A program made the position numbers and the translations under genes. Below are positions 22,664-34,259 of a DNA stretch of 64,000 bases, one piece after another (position 1 is the first letter of the stretch; each line of letters begins with the position of its first letter). The stretch spans positions 16,988,001 to 17,052,000 of the forward strand of contig CP075493.1 in the NCBI GenBank assembly GCA_021613535.1, given 5' to 3'. A model generated the notes under the pieces. That model was not told where the DNA came from and did not search any database. It worked only from the letters and a program-made list of their open reading frames with translations. The DNA is from Adineta vaga (taxonomy: Eukaryota; Rotifera).

Positions 22664-23955
22664 TCATTTCTTACGATTTCTATAAAGAGTGATAATAGTA
22701 CTACTAATACCACCAACAGCAACACCAGAAACAGCACCAGCAACTGTACCAGTAGCAGCAGTAAGAATAGCACAAGGACCTAGAACAATACCGGCAGCAC
22801 CACCCACAACCGCACCAGCAGAAGCAGCACCAAATACACCACCGGTAACAGGATTGAGATAATTCGAATCAGAATTGTCATTGCAAGGCTTCTTCGGAAT
22901 CTTATTCAGCTGACATCCATCGAGTTTTGCGTTCCTTTCTTTCTCGTTCTCACTTCTGTTGCCATGTGTCTTAATATTTTTGTATTTAACAAGCAACTCG
23001 TTCCTTGCAATGCTACAGGTTTTCTCTACTTTCTTAACAATTCCTTTTTCATCTTCAACTTTTTGCCATAATTGCTGACATTGTTTCTTCAGACCTGCTT
23101 TCTTTCCTTTATTACAAGTTTCTAACTCGATACCAACAAGTTCATGAGCTTCTTCTTCTGCTGCTGATTTTTGTTTTGTTACTTCTAATTTGAACACCAT
23201 ATCTTCATACATCTTCTCTTGGATTTTTTTAAAAGCTTCGTATTCCTCTGCCATTTGCACGATTTGAAGTTCATACGCTTGTTTGTTCTCTTCAGCCGCT
23301 AGAAATTGTTGTTTTATAGCTCCTCTCAGCATGATAAGTTCGTTGGACTTCACGATAATGTCAGTTTGTATTTGTTGCTTATTTTCATGATGCTGTGCGA
23401 TAAAATGAAGTAGTCGATTACGTACTACATTAAATTTCTCATTATCATCATAATTCAAATTATCGAGAAAAAACATGTCTTCCAACGAGATTGGTATTGG
23501 ATTTAGTGTTTTTTTAAGCAATGTAATAAATCTCCCTTCGTATGTTGGAGATCGTTTGCTTGGTATATTGTTTATGACGAACATTACAGATTTCAACGAA
23601 AACTTATAGGCTTCTTGAAGAGCTTTGAAGGCAATGATATCATCCGGCTTCGGTCGTCCATCAACCTGTGTCCATACGAACATAACAACTGATGTGGGAG
23701 ACTGTTCGAAGACTTTAATGATTTATCTTTTGTTTCGATCAACCTTGGCATATTGTATACAAGAAGATCACTTGATTCAGCATCAATTCGATGGTATTCT
23801 AGAGTAGTTGTAGCTGCTTCTCATCGAAAATCAGTTTCGAATCTTTTATAGCCAACTATCATATTGCAAATGTAAATTTTGCCTGCTCCACCATTACCCA
23901 AAATAATAAGACCATATTCTTGCTTCTTGTTTGAAAGAGCGTTTATTTCCATCAC
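22664..23955 (-). pseudogene. decayed P-loop GTPase (AIG1/GIMAP-like?) with coiled coil and Gly-rich tail
   Basis: Read on the minus strand from 23955, the frame EYGLIILGNGGAGK gives a Walker A in which the final Ser/Thr is Ile. A TGA follows DFR at about 23822, then TTTLEYHRIDAESSDLLVYN (G2/G3 region), and a frameshift near 23690. From 23683 down to 22664 the frame is open (339 aa): MFVWTQVDGRPKPDD, a switch/guanine-base region, then about 150 residues of coiled coil rich in Glu/Lys/Gln, then a hydrophobic Gly/Ala-rich segment able to insert into membranes. The family assignment is tentative. The long intact 3' half suggests recent inactivation, or a truncated protein still made from 23683. 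Confidence 0.5.
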
Positions 23956-25612
23956 CTAAAATAATCTATTTATTAATAAATTAATTTGTTCGATGTCGCT
24001 GGATTTGGTGAATGACCGTTTTTCTCTATAATGTCTTTTGATCAACTTTCTGATTTCATTTTCAAAGCTGAACAAGAATTGTCAAATCTATCAACAAAAC
24101 AATTTTGATGCAACTTCGCTTTGTATGCATCTTATTTACAATAAGTTTTTAGGTTTTGACGCGAATTCTTACCTCGAAGAAAATAGATAATGTTATAACC
24201 GATTTCTTTACTTTCATATATAATAAGCAGAATAGAATGAAAACGAAAATGGATTGAGTGTGTTGATTCTCATATCTTGCTTCGTACGATATTGAATTTC
24301 TTCAATATTTACCTTTAAAGAGATTGTAACAATCATGTTTTGAGGATGTGGGAGGTCGTATGAAGTGAGCGGAATATGCTAACCAACGAAATTAAACAAT
24401 CATGATCTGACTTTCTATTCTAAGAAAAGCATCAGTAGGTTGGAGCACATCCATACATAGCAATTCGAACTGTGCTAAAAAATATAATGATCAAGCAGCG
24501 TTAGTAAAGTTTAAATAATTATATATGGATGGTTTGAATTTTGCTTATAATTAGACAAAATCTGAGAGCAACTTTCATGTTCCTCATTATCCAACGGTCA
24601 TCCTACCAAATTTTATTCAGGGTTACGTGGAAACGTCTAGGAATTCCTGTAAACAAACTTTCTCATATTTAAAGCGAATCTTTTTTGATTTCTTGAAATT
24701 CTTGTTCAGCTATTTTTCTGAATTGACAATGTAGACTCTACTAAAGATTCTGACAACAACAATAGATAGGATTCGGTTATTATATTATTTGATTTTAGTA
24801 AAGATCTATTCTGCATGTTCGCTGGAGAACTCTCTGAGGAATTACATTTGTATCAGAGACAAATCTTATCACGAAAACAAACCAGAGTACGTAGAAGACT
24901 AAATTAATAAATTTTATCAAACTTCGGTCAGAATCTTAATAAGGAAATTTTAATTATTTAGCTATTTCTCAAAAATAAATCATACGAGAAAAAAATCCTA
25001 AAATAATTGTTTTTGCAGATGAAAACTGACGATTAAAAATATATTTTGTTACTATAAAGTTCTAGAAGAAAAGTCATATTTTCTAAATAAAAGAAGAAGA
25101 AAAAATGTTGTTTCGCTATTTATCTTTGAGGTTTGTTGATGGGTACTTGATAAAATAAGAGAATAATTGTGAATCTTACTACTCACTTTTAGATGACTCA
25201 TATACGGGGGGAAAATATTTTTCTCCCAACTGCTAATTACCTATTTTCGTTTCAAATCAGAAGAAAAGAAGAAAGATTGCTCTACTTTTCTTACCATTAA
25301 TGCAATGTTTGGAAAGAAGAGATTTTTTGTAATTCTCAACCATCAATAAACCAGTCACTAGACAATAGAATAAATAAGAACTATTTTCGATATTACAATC
25401 CTCTGTTGTTCATACAATAGCTGCATGTAGAGAGTAGTTATAGAAAAATATAGAATCAACTTCACTCTTGTTTATATCATCCTTTTTGGATTAGTTAAGA
25501 TCTTTACAGATTTTTGTTGAGAATTTGATGTTTTTCTGTTCAAGATTTGAATAAATAAACAATTCGTTATTTTATCATATTTAACAATTAGTTTTATTTA
25601 AATTTAATCAAT
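23956..25612. other. intergenic, no gene seen
   Basis: 1.6 kb of AT-rich DNA. I see no supported frame, repeat or RNA gene. Confidence 0.4.
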
Positions 25613-26000
25613 ATGAATAATATTTCCAGAATAAAATTATCTTTTCTTTTAGTCTTTATTTCATCGATTTGTGTCAATACAAAACATGAATTTTTATATA
25701 ATAATCAATTTGGTATTTAAAAAACATTTACTGTTGGAAACATAACGTCAGATACAATTTGGATTGCAAAACAACGTGTAAAATATAATTCATGTCATCT
25801 TATAAATTATAATTAGATCGTAATCTCATCGTTTATACGAAATCTAATGCCGTTGTATGGGATAGTAAAACTAAAAACGATGAGAATGGAAAATCATTTT
25901 GTTTGGATATGTTAGATTCAAGAAATTTAATATGAGTTGATATCGTTCAAAAAGTAATCTGACAAACAAATAATACTGGATAGTCTGATCATTATTCAAG
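25613..26000 (+). pseudogene. decayed secreted B-lectin (bulb-type mannose-binding) protein
   Basis: The ATG at 25613 starts a good signal peptide (SRIKLSFLLVFISSICVNT). After a TAA and a frame change come pieces of a B-lectin domain: WIAKQRVKYNSCHLI, LDRNLIVYTKSNAVVWDSKT, SFCLDMLDSRNLI, matching the family pattern DGNLVxY...WxSxT. At least two stops and one frameshift. An intact copy would bind mannose-type glycans outside the cell. The assignment rests on motif spacing only. Confidence 0.5.
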
Positions 26001-26445
26001 CGTTTAGAAATCAAAATTTATTCGATTGAAAATTCATTTTCTTTATGATGATATTAAATGATCTTTAAAGAAATAAGATCAAATATTGAGGAGATGAAAA
26101 TAGATAATATTAGAATGAGTTAATTTCCTACTATATTTGATATCTTTCAAAATCTTGAATTTATAAACATTTGAAATAATAATTATTTTATCAATCGAAT
26201 TAATATAAGTATTGTCGTCATATTGCTTATAAATCAATTTCAAGTATATTTGATAAGTATGTGAAATGATTCATATTTATCATAATCAAATAAACCGTTT
26301 AAGAGAATTTAATCTTCTATTCATTAAATATTTATCTAAAAGTCAATATAATGAATCAATGTGATTCATATAAAACAATATAAATACGATCGATAGAAAA
26401 TTTTCTTTACCCAAAAGCAAAAAAACTGTCACTAAAATTTTGAAA

Positions 26446-26718
26446 ATGTCTTCAATCAATTGTTTAATTCTTCTATCAGTTTTATTTATTGCATCATTTC
26501 CATCTGGTAATGCTGAAGTTGGTACAGCAATTATGAACAATCAAACTTTGTATACATTTTTGGTATCACCTACAGATGATCAATTTTGGACTATCAATGC
26601 ACAAGGAATAGTTATGCGATGTAGCGCGACTTCTTGTTGGAAAATATCAAATTTACAAGATGTTGCAAACGGATCCAAATGCATTCGAAATGGTTGTGTT
26701 TTCATTTCTGGTCCGTAA
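26446..26718 (+). CDS. small secreted Cys-containing protein (90 aa)
   Basis: A clear signal peptide (INCLILLSVLFIASFPSGNA) is followed by about 65 residues with four cysteines (RCSATSC and KCIRNGC pairs) and Trp residues in DQFWTINAQGIVMRC and SCWKISN. The pattern resembles one blade of a tectonin-like propeller (W..I...G...R...W..I), but one blade cannot fold alone, so this is only a hint. Single exon, no neighbour relationship evident. Function unknown. Confidence 0.6.
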   Translation: MSSINCLILLSVLFIASFPSGNAEVGTAIMNNQTLYTFLVSPTDDQFWTINAQGIVMRCSATSCWKISNLQDVANGSKCIRNGCVFISGP

Positions 26719-27544
26719 ATTAATTGACAAATCAATAACCTTTTTGTAAAAGTATTTATTTACGATTTGGTTAATAAAAACTAAAAATATATCAATATCT
26801 TGTTTCTCTGATCAGAAATCCAACACATTTTTCTATCTATAGTAATCGTGAAAATATGAATTTATGTCAGCATAGAAGCTAAGAATTGGTATCATTTTGG
26901 GAGGGTCTATATATTTATCGGCATTGATATAGTAAATTCGGAATGAAGGTGTGGGTGTAGGTGAGGTATATTTATTGATCAATCTCACTCACAGCCAAAC
27001 CCAAACCCATCTATCCCACTCTTCTTACAAGAAAAATTGATTAGAAAATTAAAATTAGCCTTATTGGCAATAAAAATATGCACTTATACGCAAATCATTT
27101 GTCAATAAGAAATATATCTCCTTATTCTAATGAAATTACCGTTAGACTTGCTCAAATTATTTAACCAACCGAAATAGTTCAAATATAATCATATTTAGTT
27201 GTATTAACATCTACTGATCGTTATGTTATAAGTTCATCGAATGTGAAAACATATCAAGGAAGAAATAAACGTGTTACTCTATGACTAATTCTAATCTTCA
27301 GGATTATTGTCTATCAATGATCGTTTTTTTTTAAACGATTTACGATTAGAAACGAAATATGAGAAATGTTTTGGCATTTTCAGAGATATTCTATTTCAAT
27401 GTATTTCACGCCGTTAACAAAAACACATTAACAAGAACTGACGGTTATTTTTCTTTCTTTTTGACGACTATATCGAAGCAAAATGCCTCGTCATCGCGGT
27501 TTGAAATACGTGTGTATATAAAAGAAGGAAGAAGAAAAAAATGA
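26719..27544. other. intergenic with TGTGGG-type palindrome
   Basis: Holds palindromic element 2 and the promoter side of the RING-GTPase gene. Short frames here are not supported. Confidence 0.35.
26947..27018. repeat. TGTGGG-type palindromic element 2
   Basis: GGTGTGGGTGTAGGTGAGG is followed by about 25 nt and a diverged complementary arm rich in CTCACTCACAGCCAAACCC. It lies 229 bp after a stop codon. Confidence 0.6.
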
Positions 27545-30331
27545 ATGATCAGAGCTGCCAACAACGGAATGAAGATGATAAGGTTAGTAAATGTATTGAA
27601 ACACGGTATAACGATATATAAATTTTTTTGTATCTTACAGATATTCAATTCGTGTTTTATGTTTAACAACAACAAAAATAATAAAAAATAAAACCTATGA
27701 TGATTTATCCGAATTGAAAAATTATGTTTTTGCACAATTTCCTGATTACGAAATCAATGAGGACATAGCAATCATAACATACAAATCGAAATCAGACGAA
27801 GAAGAAAAATTACTTGATAATATCAATTTATTACCTAAGAATGGCACTGTTCTTGATTTGAATGTCAGACGTGTAAGTTTAGTGAAATTTTGCTGATGAA
27901 ATTTTGTATTTATACGTAGGTATGGAGTCATTGCGCTATATGTCTTGCTGCATTTGGTATTACACATAATCAATTGCCAGTTGAATGTTCGAATGAAAAT
28001 TGTCGTTATCAATATTGTCAAGAATGTGTTGATGTTATTCAAAAACCGTTGGAAAATTCCACTTTATTAAGACCATTTTTATGTATGTTTTGTAAAGAAG
28101 AAACAAATCCAAAACGAAATTATTTATTAGAAGAACATATTTTATGGCGAGATTTTAAACGTAAATATGATATGGATAATGTTATATTGTTAAATTCAAT
28201 CAATTTTTTTTCATATAATTTAATATTTAATGATGTTCAATGTCGTCAAGCACATTTACAATCATTGATCGATACAGCAGTTAAGACAAGAATGATAAAT
28301 CCTTATGTTGATATAGCGAAAGTTTTTGTTCAAAAACTTCTGCATATTCAGGATGAAATACAAAGATATTGTGATGTACTTATTGAACAGAACGAATATC
28401 CAGACGAATTACTCAACGATTATCGAAAACTTTTATCTCCAGAAGATTGTCATCTATTTATAAATATATATGAAGGACTTAAACAAAGTTGTATCGATCT
28501 TTACATTATTGATCAATTTGTTAGTGAATATAAAATAGAAAGATTTCAATCATTAAAGGAACCTAACAATGCAACGTGTACTTTCGATATGTTGATTGAT
28601 CTGAATTATCGACGAACTCTTCTATTACAACTTACTCAACAGCTTCACGAAAAGATACCACTCAATCATCCATATAAAGCAATATACTTACATAAAATAC
28701 ATGAAGCGAATTGTTTGATTGAAGATTTGAACAAATTCGAACAACGTATTAAGATAGTTGGAGATTTATACGATCAAATTGCATCATGTTTGTTTCAATA
28801 TGATCGATTACTTACCGTAGGTGTGGAAGATAAACAATGTTCACCAACGTATTATTGTAATTATGTTCATATATGTGAACTTTTACAATGTTTTATTGAA
28901 AAAGAAGAAAGAAACTATTACTTTCCAAAGTTAACGAAACAAATCAAAGAATGGAATGAATCTATTAAATGCGATGATGAATTTCAACCAAAATTCGTAC
29001 CTTTATTTCAAACGATTCATGATGATTTAGATAACTTACATATGAATCGATCTTTGCCATATCGCATTGGAATAGTTGGTTGTCGAAGTGCAGGTAAAAG
29101 TTCTTTATTGAATAGATTACGTAAATTAAACAATCAAAATGATCCATTGTTTTCACCGGTTTCTCTCTTTAAAAGTACTTATTGTTTTCTTCAATACACA
29201 GTCAACTATGATAATTGTTCAATTACATATGTGGATATTGAAGGATACAATGAAAAAATGTATTTTTATGAACAACAAATCATGCGAGCAAATTGTGATG
29301 CATACATCATTGTATTTGATAGTACATTCTCTCAAGTACATCTCGCCTGGAAAACATGGATCGAATCGACACTTATTCGTCCATGTTTACTTGTTCGAAG
29401 TAAAGCTGATAATTTATTCTTCGAATGTTATCCCGAAGTTGCACGTAACAAACAAACATTTAATCGAAATACTGCGAATAAAAATGATATCAAACGTGTA
29501 CTTCAAATTATACGCAATATTGCTAAGAAAACGGAATCAGACGATATTTTGAACAAAGTATACTTAGTTGCTCCAAAATATCCTCACGCAGATGAACGAA
29601 TTCAAGGAATGGAATTTGTAGAATTTGACTTGATGGAATTACGTGATGATCTTCTTACCATGGCTGCTCAGTCTACTCAGTATCGTGAAAGATTTTTACG
29701 TATGGCTATGAATGTTGGAACTCATGCTATTAATGTTTGCTTCCGTCGTGGTTATATCGTATCAGCAACGACATATGCAGCAGCTGCCGGTATTGCCGCC
29801 GCTGTACCGTTTCTGGAAAAAGCAGCAGATTATTTTGCTCGAGAAAAAATACGACAAGTACTTGGTGTACGTGGTGATAAGAAAAAAGAATCTTTGGAGA
29901 ATTATTTGCTCGCATTTGCACTACATGTACCTTCTAACTTATTAAAATCGAGTGTGTTCAAGTATTTGCCTCTTCTCGATACTGAAACAGATCAAAACAA
30001 GCAAATTGTGTTTTCCATTAATCTTCTTCTAGGACAAATAGATGCATCAAATCTTATGTTGACATCAGCATCAACACCACCACGGACAAAACTAGCAGTT
30101 GTAGGTAGCATTCTCGTAATTGGTGCACGTGTAGGTGCACAAATTTTGCAGAAAACTTTAGAAATCGTTCCCTTGGCCGCTGGTGTTGGATTGATTTATA
30201 CTGCAGCTATGTGCGCATGGGCTGGTGCCACAGAAGAACAGCGAATGCATTATTATTTAAACAAAATGTGCGATGATATTGTATGTGTTTTAGCTTGTTT
30301 TATTGCCAGTCAATTTAGAATATGCAATTGA
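27545..30331 (+). CDS. RING-finger protein fused to an IRG-like GTPase
   Basis: Exons 27545-27582, 27641-27872 and 27920-30331 join in frame to 893 aa. Residues about 12-90 look like a ubiquitin-like fold (YSIRVLCL...LSELKNYVFAQF...LLPKNGTVLDLNV). Residues about 96-150 form a RING-like Cys cluster (CAICL, then ECSNENCRYQYCQECVD, then CMFC), predicted to bind zinc and act as a ubiquitin E3. A helical linker follows. The P-loop domain starts near residue 470: G1 GCRSAGKSS (about 477), G3 DIEGY (about 529), G4 as VRSKAD (about 584), the form seen in immunity-related GTPases. The C-terminus has the hydrophobic amphipathic helices typical of IRG proteins (AAAAGIAAAVPFLEKAADYF). In vertebrates IRGs attack pathogen vacuoles; combining one with E3 activity suggests a ubiquitin-coupled membrane defence factor (inference). 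The in-frame ATG at 27569 is an alternative start. Confidence 0.8.
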
Positions 30332-30372
30332 TTCTGCCATAACAGTTCATTAACGATAAATAAATAATATAT

Positions 30373-30478
30373 TCTTGAGGGTGTGGGTGTGGATTTGTTC
30401 TCTCCACCTATACTTACACCCACACCCACCCACCCACACCCTCACACACACCCACACCCTCACCCACACCCACACCCG
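30373..30478. repeat. TGTGGG-type palindromic element 3, expanded right arm
   Basis: TTGAGGGTGTGGGTGTGG opens the element, and the right arm is an expanded ACACCC/CACCC tandem (30415-30478). It starts 42 bp after the RING-GTPase stop codon, so it lies in or just beyond the 3' UTR. Confidence 0.8.
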
Positions 30479-30666
30479 ATAATAAAAAATAAGTTAACAC
30501 ACATTACTTACTTTATCTATCTTGTTGGTAAGATAAGAAATATTATTTATTCTAAATAATTTAAAGAAATATTTTATTATTATAAAAAAACGCAAATTTG
30601 TTAATATAATTAATGAAAAAAAAGAAGTTTGATAATATTTTAATAAGTTAAGAAAAAAAGAAAGTT

Positions 30667-31947
30667 TTAGACACATTTTTTTGGCACATTTTTTTTATAT
30701 GTTTTCTTCATATCACCTTTGCCATCATATGTTATAACAACATACATAGTTATACCATTACTTGCAAATGCTCTACCAACACCTATTTTTGTTGAATTCT
30801 TCCAAACAATTTTAGGAAAATGACTCATCGTGAGCCAATCTGGATTATTCCAATCGAAATATTTACCTTCGCCGTATAGATTATCAACAACAACACCACC
30901 TTAAAATAAATAAAAAGAAAAAAAAAGTTTAAATAAAATTTGTTTTTTGTTTAAAATTAATTTACCGCGGAGAGCAGCATTTGATTTCGCATAATAGATA
31001 TTTACCATTTTGTCACCTTGATAAACAGGTGGTGCAAGATCATCATCAGCGAATTTTTTAGCCATATCTTGAGATATTTGATTCAAAGTTGAATCTAATG
31101 TTAATTCTGATACACAATGCTCTTTACGTTTCAAATTATGACGTTCTAATACTTCTGATCGAAATAGTTTTATTGAATCAGGTACAACAACTCGTTCTTG
31201 TTTTCCAAGACATTTTCCTCCTTTATAATAATCACTTTCATAAAAACTTCCTACATTATCAAAAAAAGAACATTCGTTTTGTGATTCTTCATACAACCAT
31301 CCATAACATGTCTTCATATTATCACAAGCTTCCATACAAGTTTTCGTATCATGAACATCCACAAGAGATTCATCTGATAACCAACCCCAAAATCCTCCAT
31401 TTTGAACTTCTGTACATTTTGCTTTTATACTATTTTCTGTCAATTGAAATTTTATATGTAAAATTTCGAAAGATTTTTCTTCTATTCTACTTACTCACAC
31501 ATGAACCAGATACAGCTCCTTTAGTAACAGAAACTCCTTGTATATCGTACTTTCCTTCACACAATGTTGTTTCTTTTTCATAACTCCATCCTTTACAGTA
31601 TTCATTGGTATCACATAAATCTAAACAACGTTGAATACTATCAATTCCATATGAATAAAATGTTGTTTTTCCACTCCATTTATATCCTTCTATGTAATCC
31701 GATGAACAATCTCCTTCAGCTTCAACTTAAAAAAACGAAAACATCATAGATTAATCATATCTATTTATTTAATCTTACTAGTTCTCTTGAGAAATTGTTG
31801 ATTATCATTCGATTGTAATTGACGTAAAAGTTGAAAAAGTCTTTTCGAATATAAATAATCTTTTCCGGATTGATGAAAATGATTTTTTTTAGCAGAAGAA
31901 TAATATATTAATAATAAAATTAGAATTCCACGAATAATTAAAGACAT
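30667..31947 (-). CDS. secreted PAN-PAN-CAP (SCP/PR-1-like) protein
   Basis: Four exons on the minus strand, 31947-31779, 31725-31495, 31436-30966 and 30899-30667, all phase-1 joins, 367 aa. A signal peptide (IIRGILILLLIYYSSA) and a short pro-region precede two PAN/apple-like domains: GDCSSDYIEGYKWSG...CLDLCDTNEYCKGWSYE...C and KCTEVQNGGFWGW...CMEACDNMKTCYGWLYE...C. The CAP domain follows: LFRSEVLERHNLKRKEH, LTLDSTLNQISQDMAKKFA, HFPKIVWKNSTKIGVGRAFA, MYVVITYDGKG. The usual CAP His of HFTQ-VW is kept as SHFPKIVW. CAP proteins are secreted effectors or venom/allergen-like proteins; PAN domains bind glycans or proteins. Transcribed divergently from the astacin gene, 631 bp away. Confidence 0.85.
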
Positions 31948-32578
31948 TATTTTGAAAATTTCTCTTCGTATTAAATAAAATATAATATTTGTTGTTTAAA
32001 ACTGAAATGAGAAAAGAAAATAATTGTATCTTAACTATCTATAGAGATTAAATCAAGCATATAGAGGTAAACAAATATCTTTCGTTCTTTCTGATCAAAA
32101 ATAAAAAACATATTTTTTAGCAATTATTTTCATTTATCTTATTTCTTTCTATTCATGTCAACTTTTTATATTTTTAATATCAAAACATTAATCAAACAGA
32201 ACTAGTAATCTTTTATATTCTTTCTGTCAATCATGTTAATATGAATAATTGTGTATCTTTATTTCTTAAATAACTATTTTAAAATCAAATGAATATTTTT
32301 TGTGACAGATTTATCTGATGAAATTAGTAATATCTTCATTTAGTATTGAAATATACAAAAAAGGTCAAACAATTCAAGAACATTATTCGGTTACTTTTTT
32401 ATTTTAAAGAAAAAAATAAATGTTTATACGTTTATTACCTTATCTTACACTCAAAAATATTATTGACAAAAATCATTGAAATTATTTCGTCAAGGTAGAC
32501 AGGTTTCTTTATTCTCTTCTTCTTATTATATTTATCGATTTCTAATCGAAATAATATCATTTTTTTGTTTTCATTGAG
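31948..32578. promoter_or_regulatory. divergent promoter region between CAP and astacin genes
   Basis: 631 bp between two ATGs facing outwards. Very AT-rich, with no repeat or coding frame. Shared regulation of two secreted proteins is plausible but only inferred from the layout. Confidence 0.4.
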
Positions 32579-33436
32579 ATGTTTTCCATAAGATATTTTG
32601 TCTTATGTTATATTATATATTTATGTAATGCTTTTCCTTGTGTTCCACCACCAGCAAAACGATCCGATTTTGAAGAAATAAAACATTGGCCTGAAAATAC
32701 TGTGCCTTATGAATTCGATTCAGTTTATACGGTAGAAGAAAAAATGATTATGCTTCAAGGAATGGCAGAACTCACTGAAATGACTGATAATTGTATTCGT
32801 TTTGTTCCTTATACTGATCAACCAGCTTGGGTTCGTATAGTTGATGGCGGTGGGTATGTATATATCGTTTATTTTATTATATAGAAGATATGATTATATA
32901 TATATATAGATGTTCGTCTTACCATGGTCAACACCAAGAAAATGGTTATCAAGAATTATCAATGAATCGTAAATCATGTATTGGAAAAGATATAATAAAA
33001 CATGAATTTCTTCATGCTCTTGGTTTTATTCATGAACAATCACGTCCAGATAGAGATGCTTATATAAAAATCCTCTATGAAAATCTTGTACCAGGTAAAA
33101 ACAAAAACAAATTTCTTATTTTATTTTTCTATAATTTATTTTCAGATTCTAGCCATAATTATGATAAGGTTAATAAATATTCAGCTGTAGATCTTAATAT
33201 ACCTTATGATATTAGTAAGATAAAATAATTCTAATAATATTTTCATTTCTAAATTCTTTTCTTAAATAGGTTTTTATATGCATTATAATAATCAAGGATT
33301 TTCTATTAATGGTTTACCAACTATGATACCTGTTAAAGATGAATCAATATCACTTCGATTCACAATGGGTTCACCTGGTGGTTTCAATATTAAAGATGTT
33401 CCTAGAATAAAAAAACAATTGGGTTGTCCTGCTTAA
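32579..33436 (+). CDS. astacin-family zinc metalloprotease (M12A)
   Basis: Exons 32579-32853, 32910-33094, 33146-33214 and 33270-33436 give 231 aa. A signal peptide (YFVLCYIIYLCNAFP) and a very short pro-region precede the catalytic domain: WPENTVPYEFDSVY, then the zinc site HEFLHALGFIHEQSRPDRD (first His about residue 123; HExxHxxGxxHE complete), then the Met-turn FYMHYNNQGFS. Cysteines before (SSYHG, RKSC) and the terminal QLGC fit the astacin disulfide pattern. No EGF or CUB domain follows, so it is a minimal secreted or digestive-type astacin. Apparently intact. Confidence 0.9.
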
Positions 33437-34031
33437 ATAAATAAGAAAAAAAAATTATAATTAACTCATTTTAATCTTTTTCTTTTTTTTTTAAATAATA
33501 AATTTTTAGTTAGAAATATTCAATATTTATATATGTTGTATTAAAATTGAAGATTTCATCAACTCTCGTTTTAAAAGATTCTTCAAAATATATTTATTCT
33601 ATTTTTCTTGATATATATGTTCGTTTTGAAAATAAGAAAAAGGGTTTTAATCAATGCTCTTATCTTCCGAAGTTCAAAAAAAGCAGAAAATGACAGAAAT
33701 TTCACCATAAAAAAGTGGAAGAAAAGGTAAAAATCATGTTTTATATTTACATTTCAAGATGATCTTAAATAAATTAAATATGAAGATTCGATTGGCATTT
33801 TTAGAGTTTATGTGATAAGAGTTATGCATCGTATAATGCTCTCAATCATTCCTTTGTTTTACAAGTTTTATATCGATATATTGTTTTGACAATCATTTTC
33901 TAAGTGGAACTTACACCAGGAGGATGTGGGTGTGGGTGAGATTGAAGTAAAGAGCACATACCTACACCCGTTTTTCTTGTAAATGAGTTATTGGAATATA
34001 TAAAATCAATGATTATAGATCACACGACAAC
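33437..34031. other. intergenic with TGTGGG-type palindrome
   Basis: No coding frame supported; contains palindromic element 4. Confidence 0.35.
33917..33970. repeat. TGTGGG-type palindromic element 4
   Basis: AGGAGGATGTGGGTGTGGGTGAG, a short loop, then ACATACCTACACCCG. Diverged copy. Confidence 0.6.
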
Positions 34032-34259
34032 TTAATAAAAAGCTTTGTTTCGTCTTGCCGATCTCTGATCGTCATCCGCCTCATGAAGATGATCAATTTC
34101 TATTTCACAATGTTTACTCTTGTACATATCTTCGATTATCTCGTTTTTAATGTCACTATATATCTGCCAATTACCATCATTAGACTGGCAATACCACTTA
34201 AATTCGTATTGCGACGGAATGGACACTACTGAACGATTTGATGCTAGAGCAGCTATCAT
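34032..34259 (-). CDS. small WWE-domain protein or fragment (75 aa)
   Basis: Residues 18-60 match a WWE domain: FKWYCQSNDGNWQIYSD followed by IKNEIIEDMYKSKHCEIEID. WWE domains recognise poly- or mono-ADP-ribose and normally sit in PARPs or ubiquitin ligases. Here the frame contains little else and ends with a charged tail DDDQRSARR. It may be one exon of a larger gene, since a 5' exon could lie above 34260, or a free-standing ADP-ribose reader. The two ADP-ribosyltransferase relics in the window make the latter thematically interesting but not linked. Confidence 0.5.
   Translation of the reverse strand: MIAALASNRSVVSIPSQYEFKWYCQSNDGNWQIYSDIKNEIIEDMYKSKHCEIEIDHLHEADDDQRSARRNKAFY

Noticed and set aside
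29139-29552. 137-aa plus-strand ORF inside the RING-GTPase gene
   Set aside because: It overlaps the GTPase domain in another frame and has no domain features.
30415-30478. ACACCC tandem as a true chromosome end
   Set aside because: It is short, paired with an inverted arm, and followed by 33 kb of ordinary genes, so it is interstitial.
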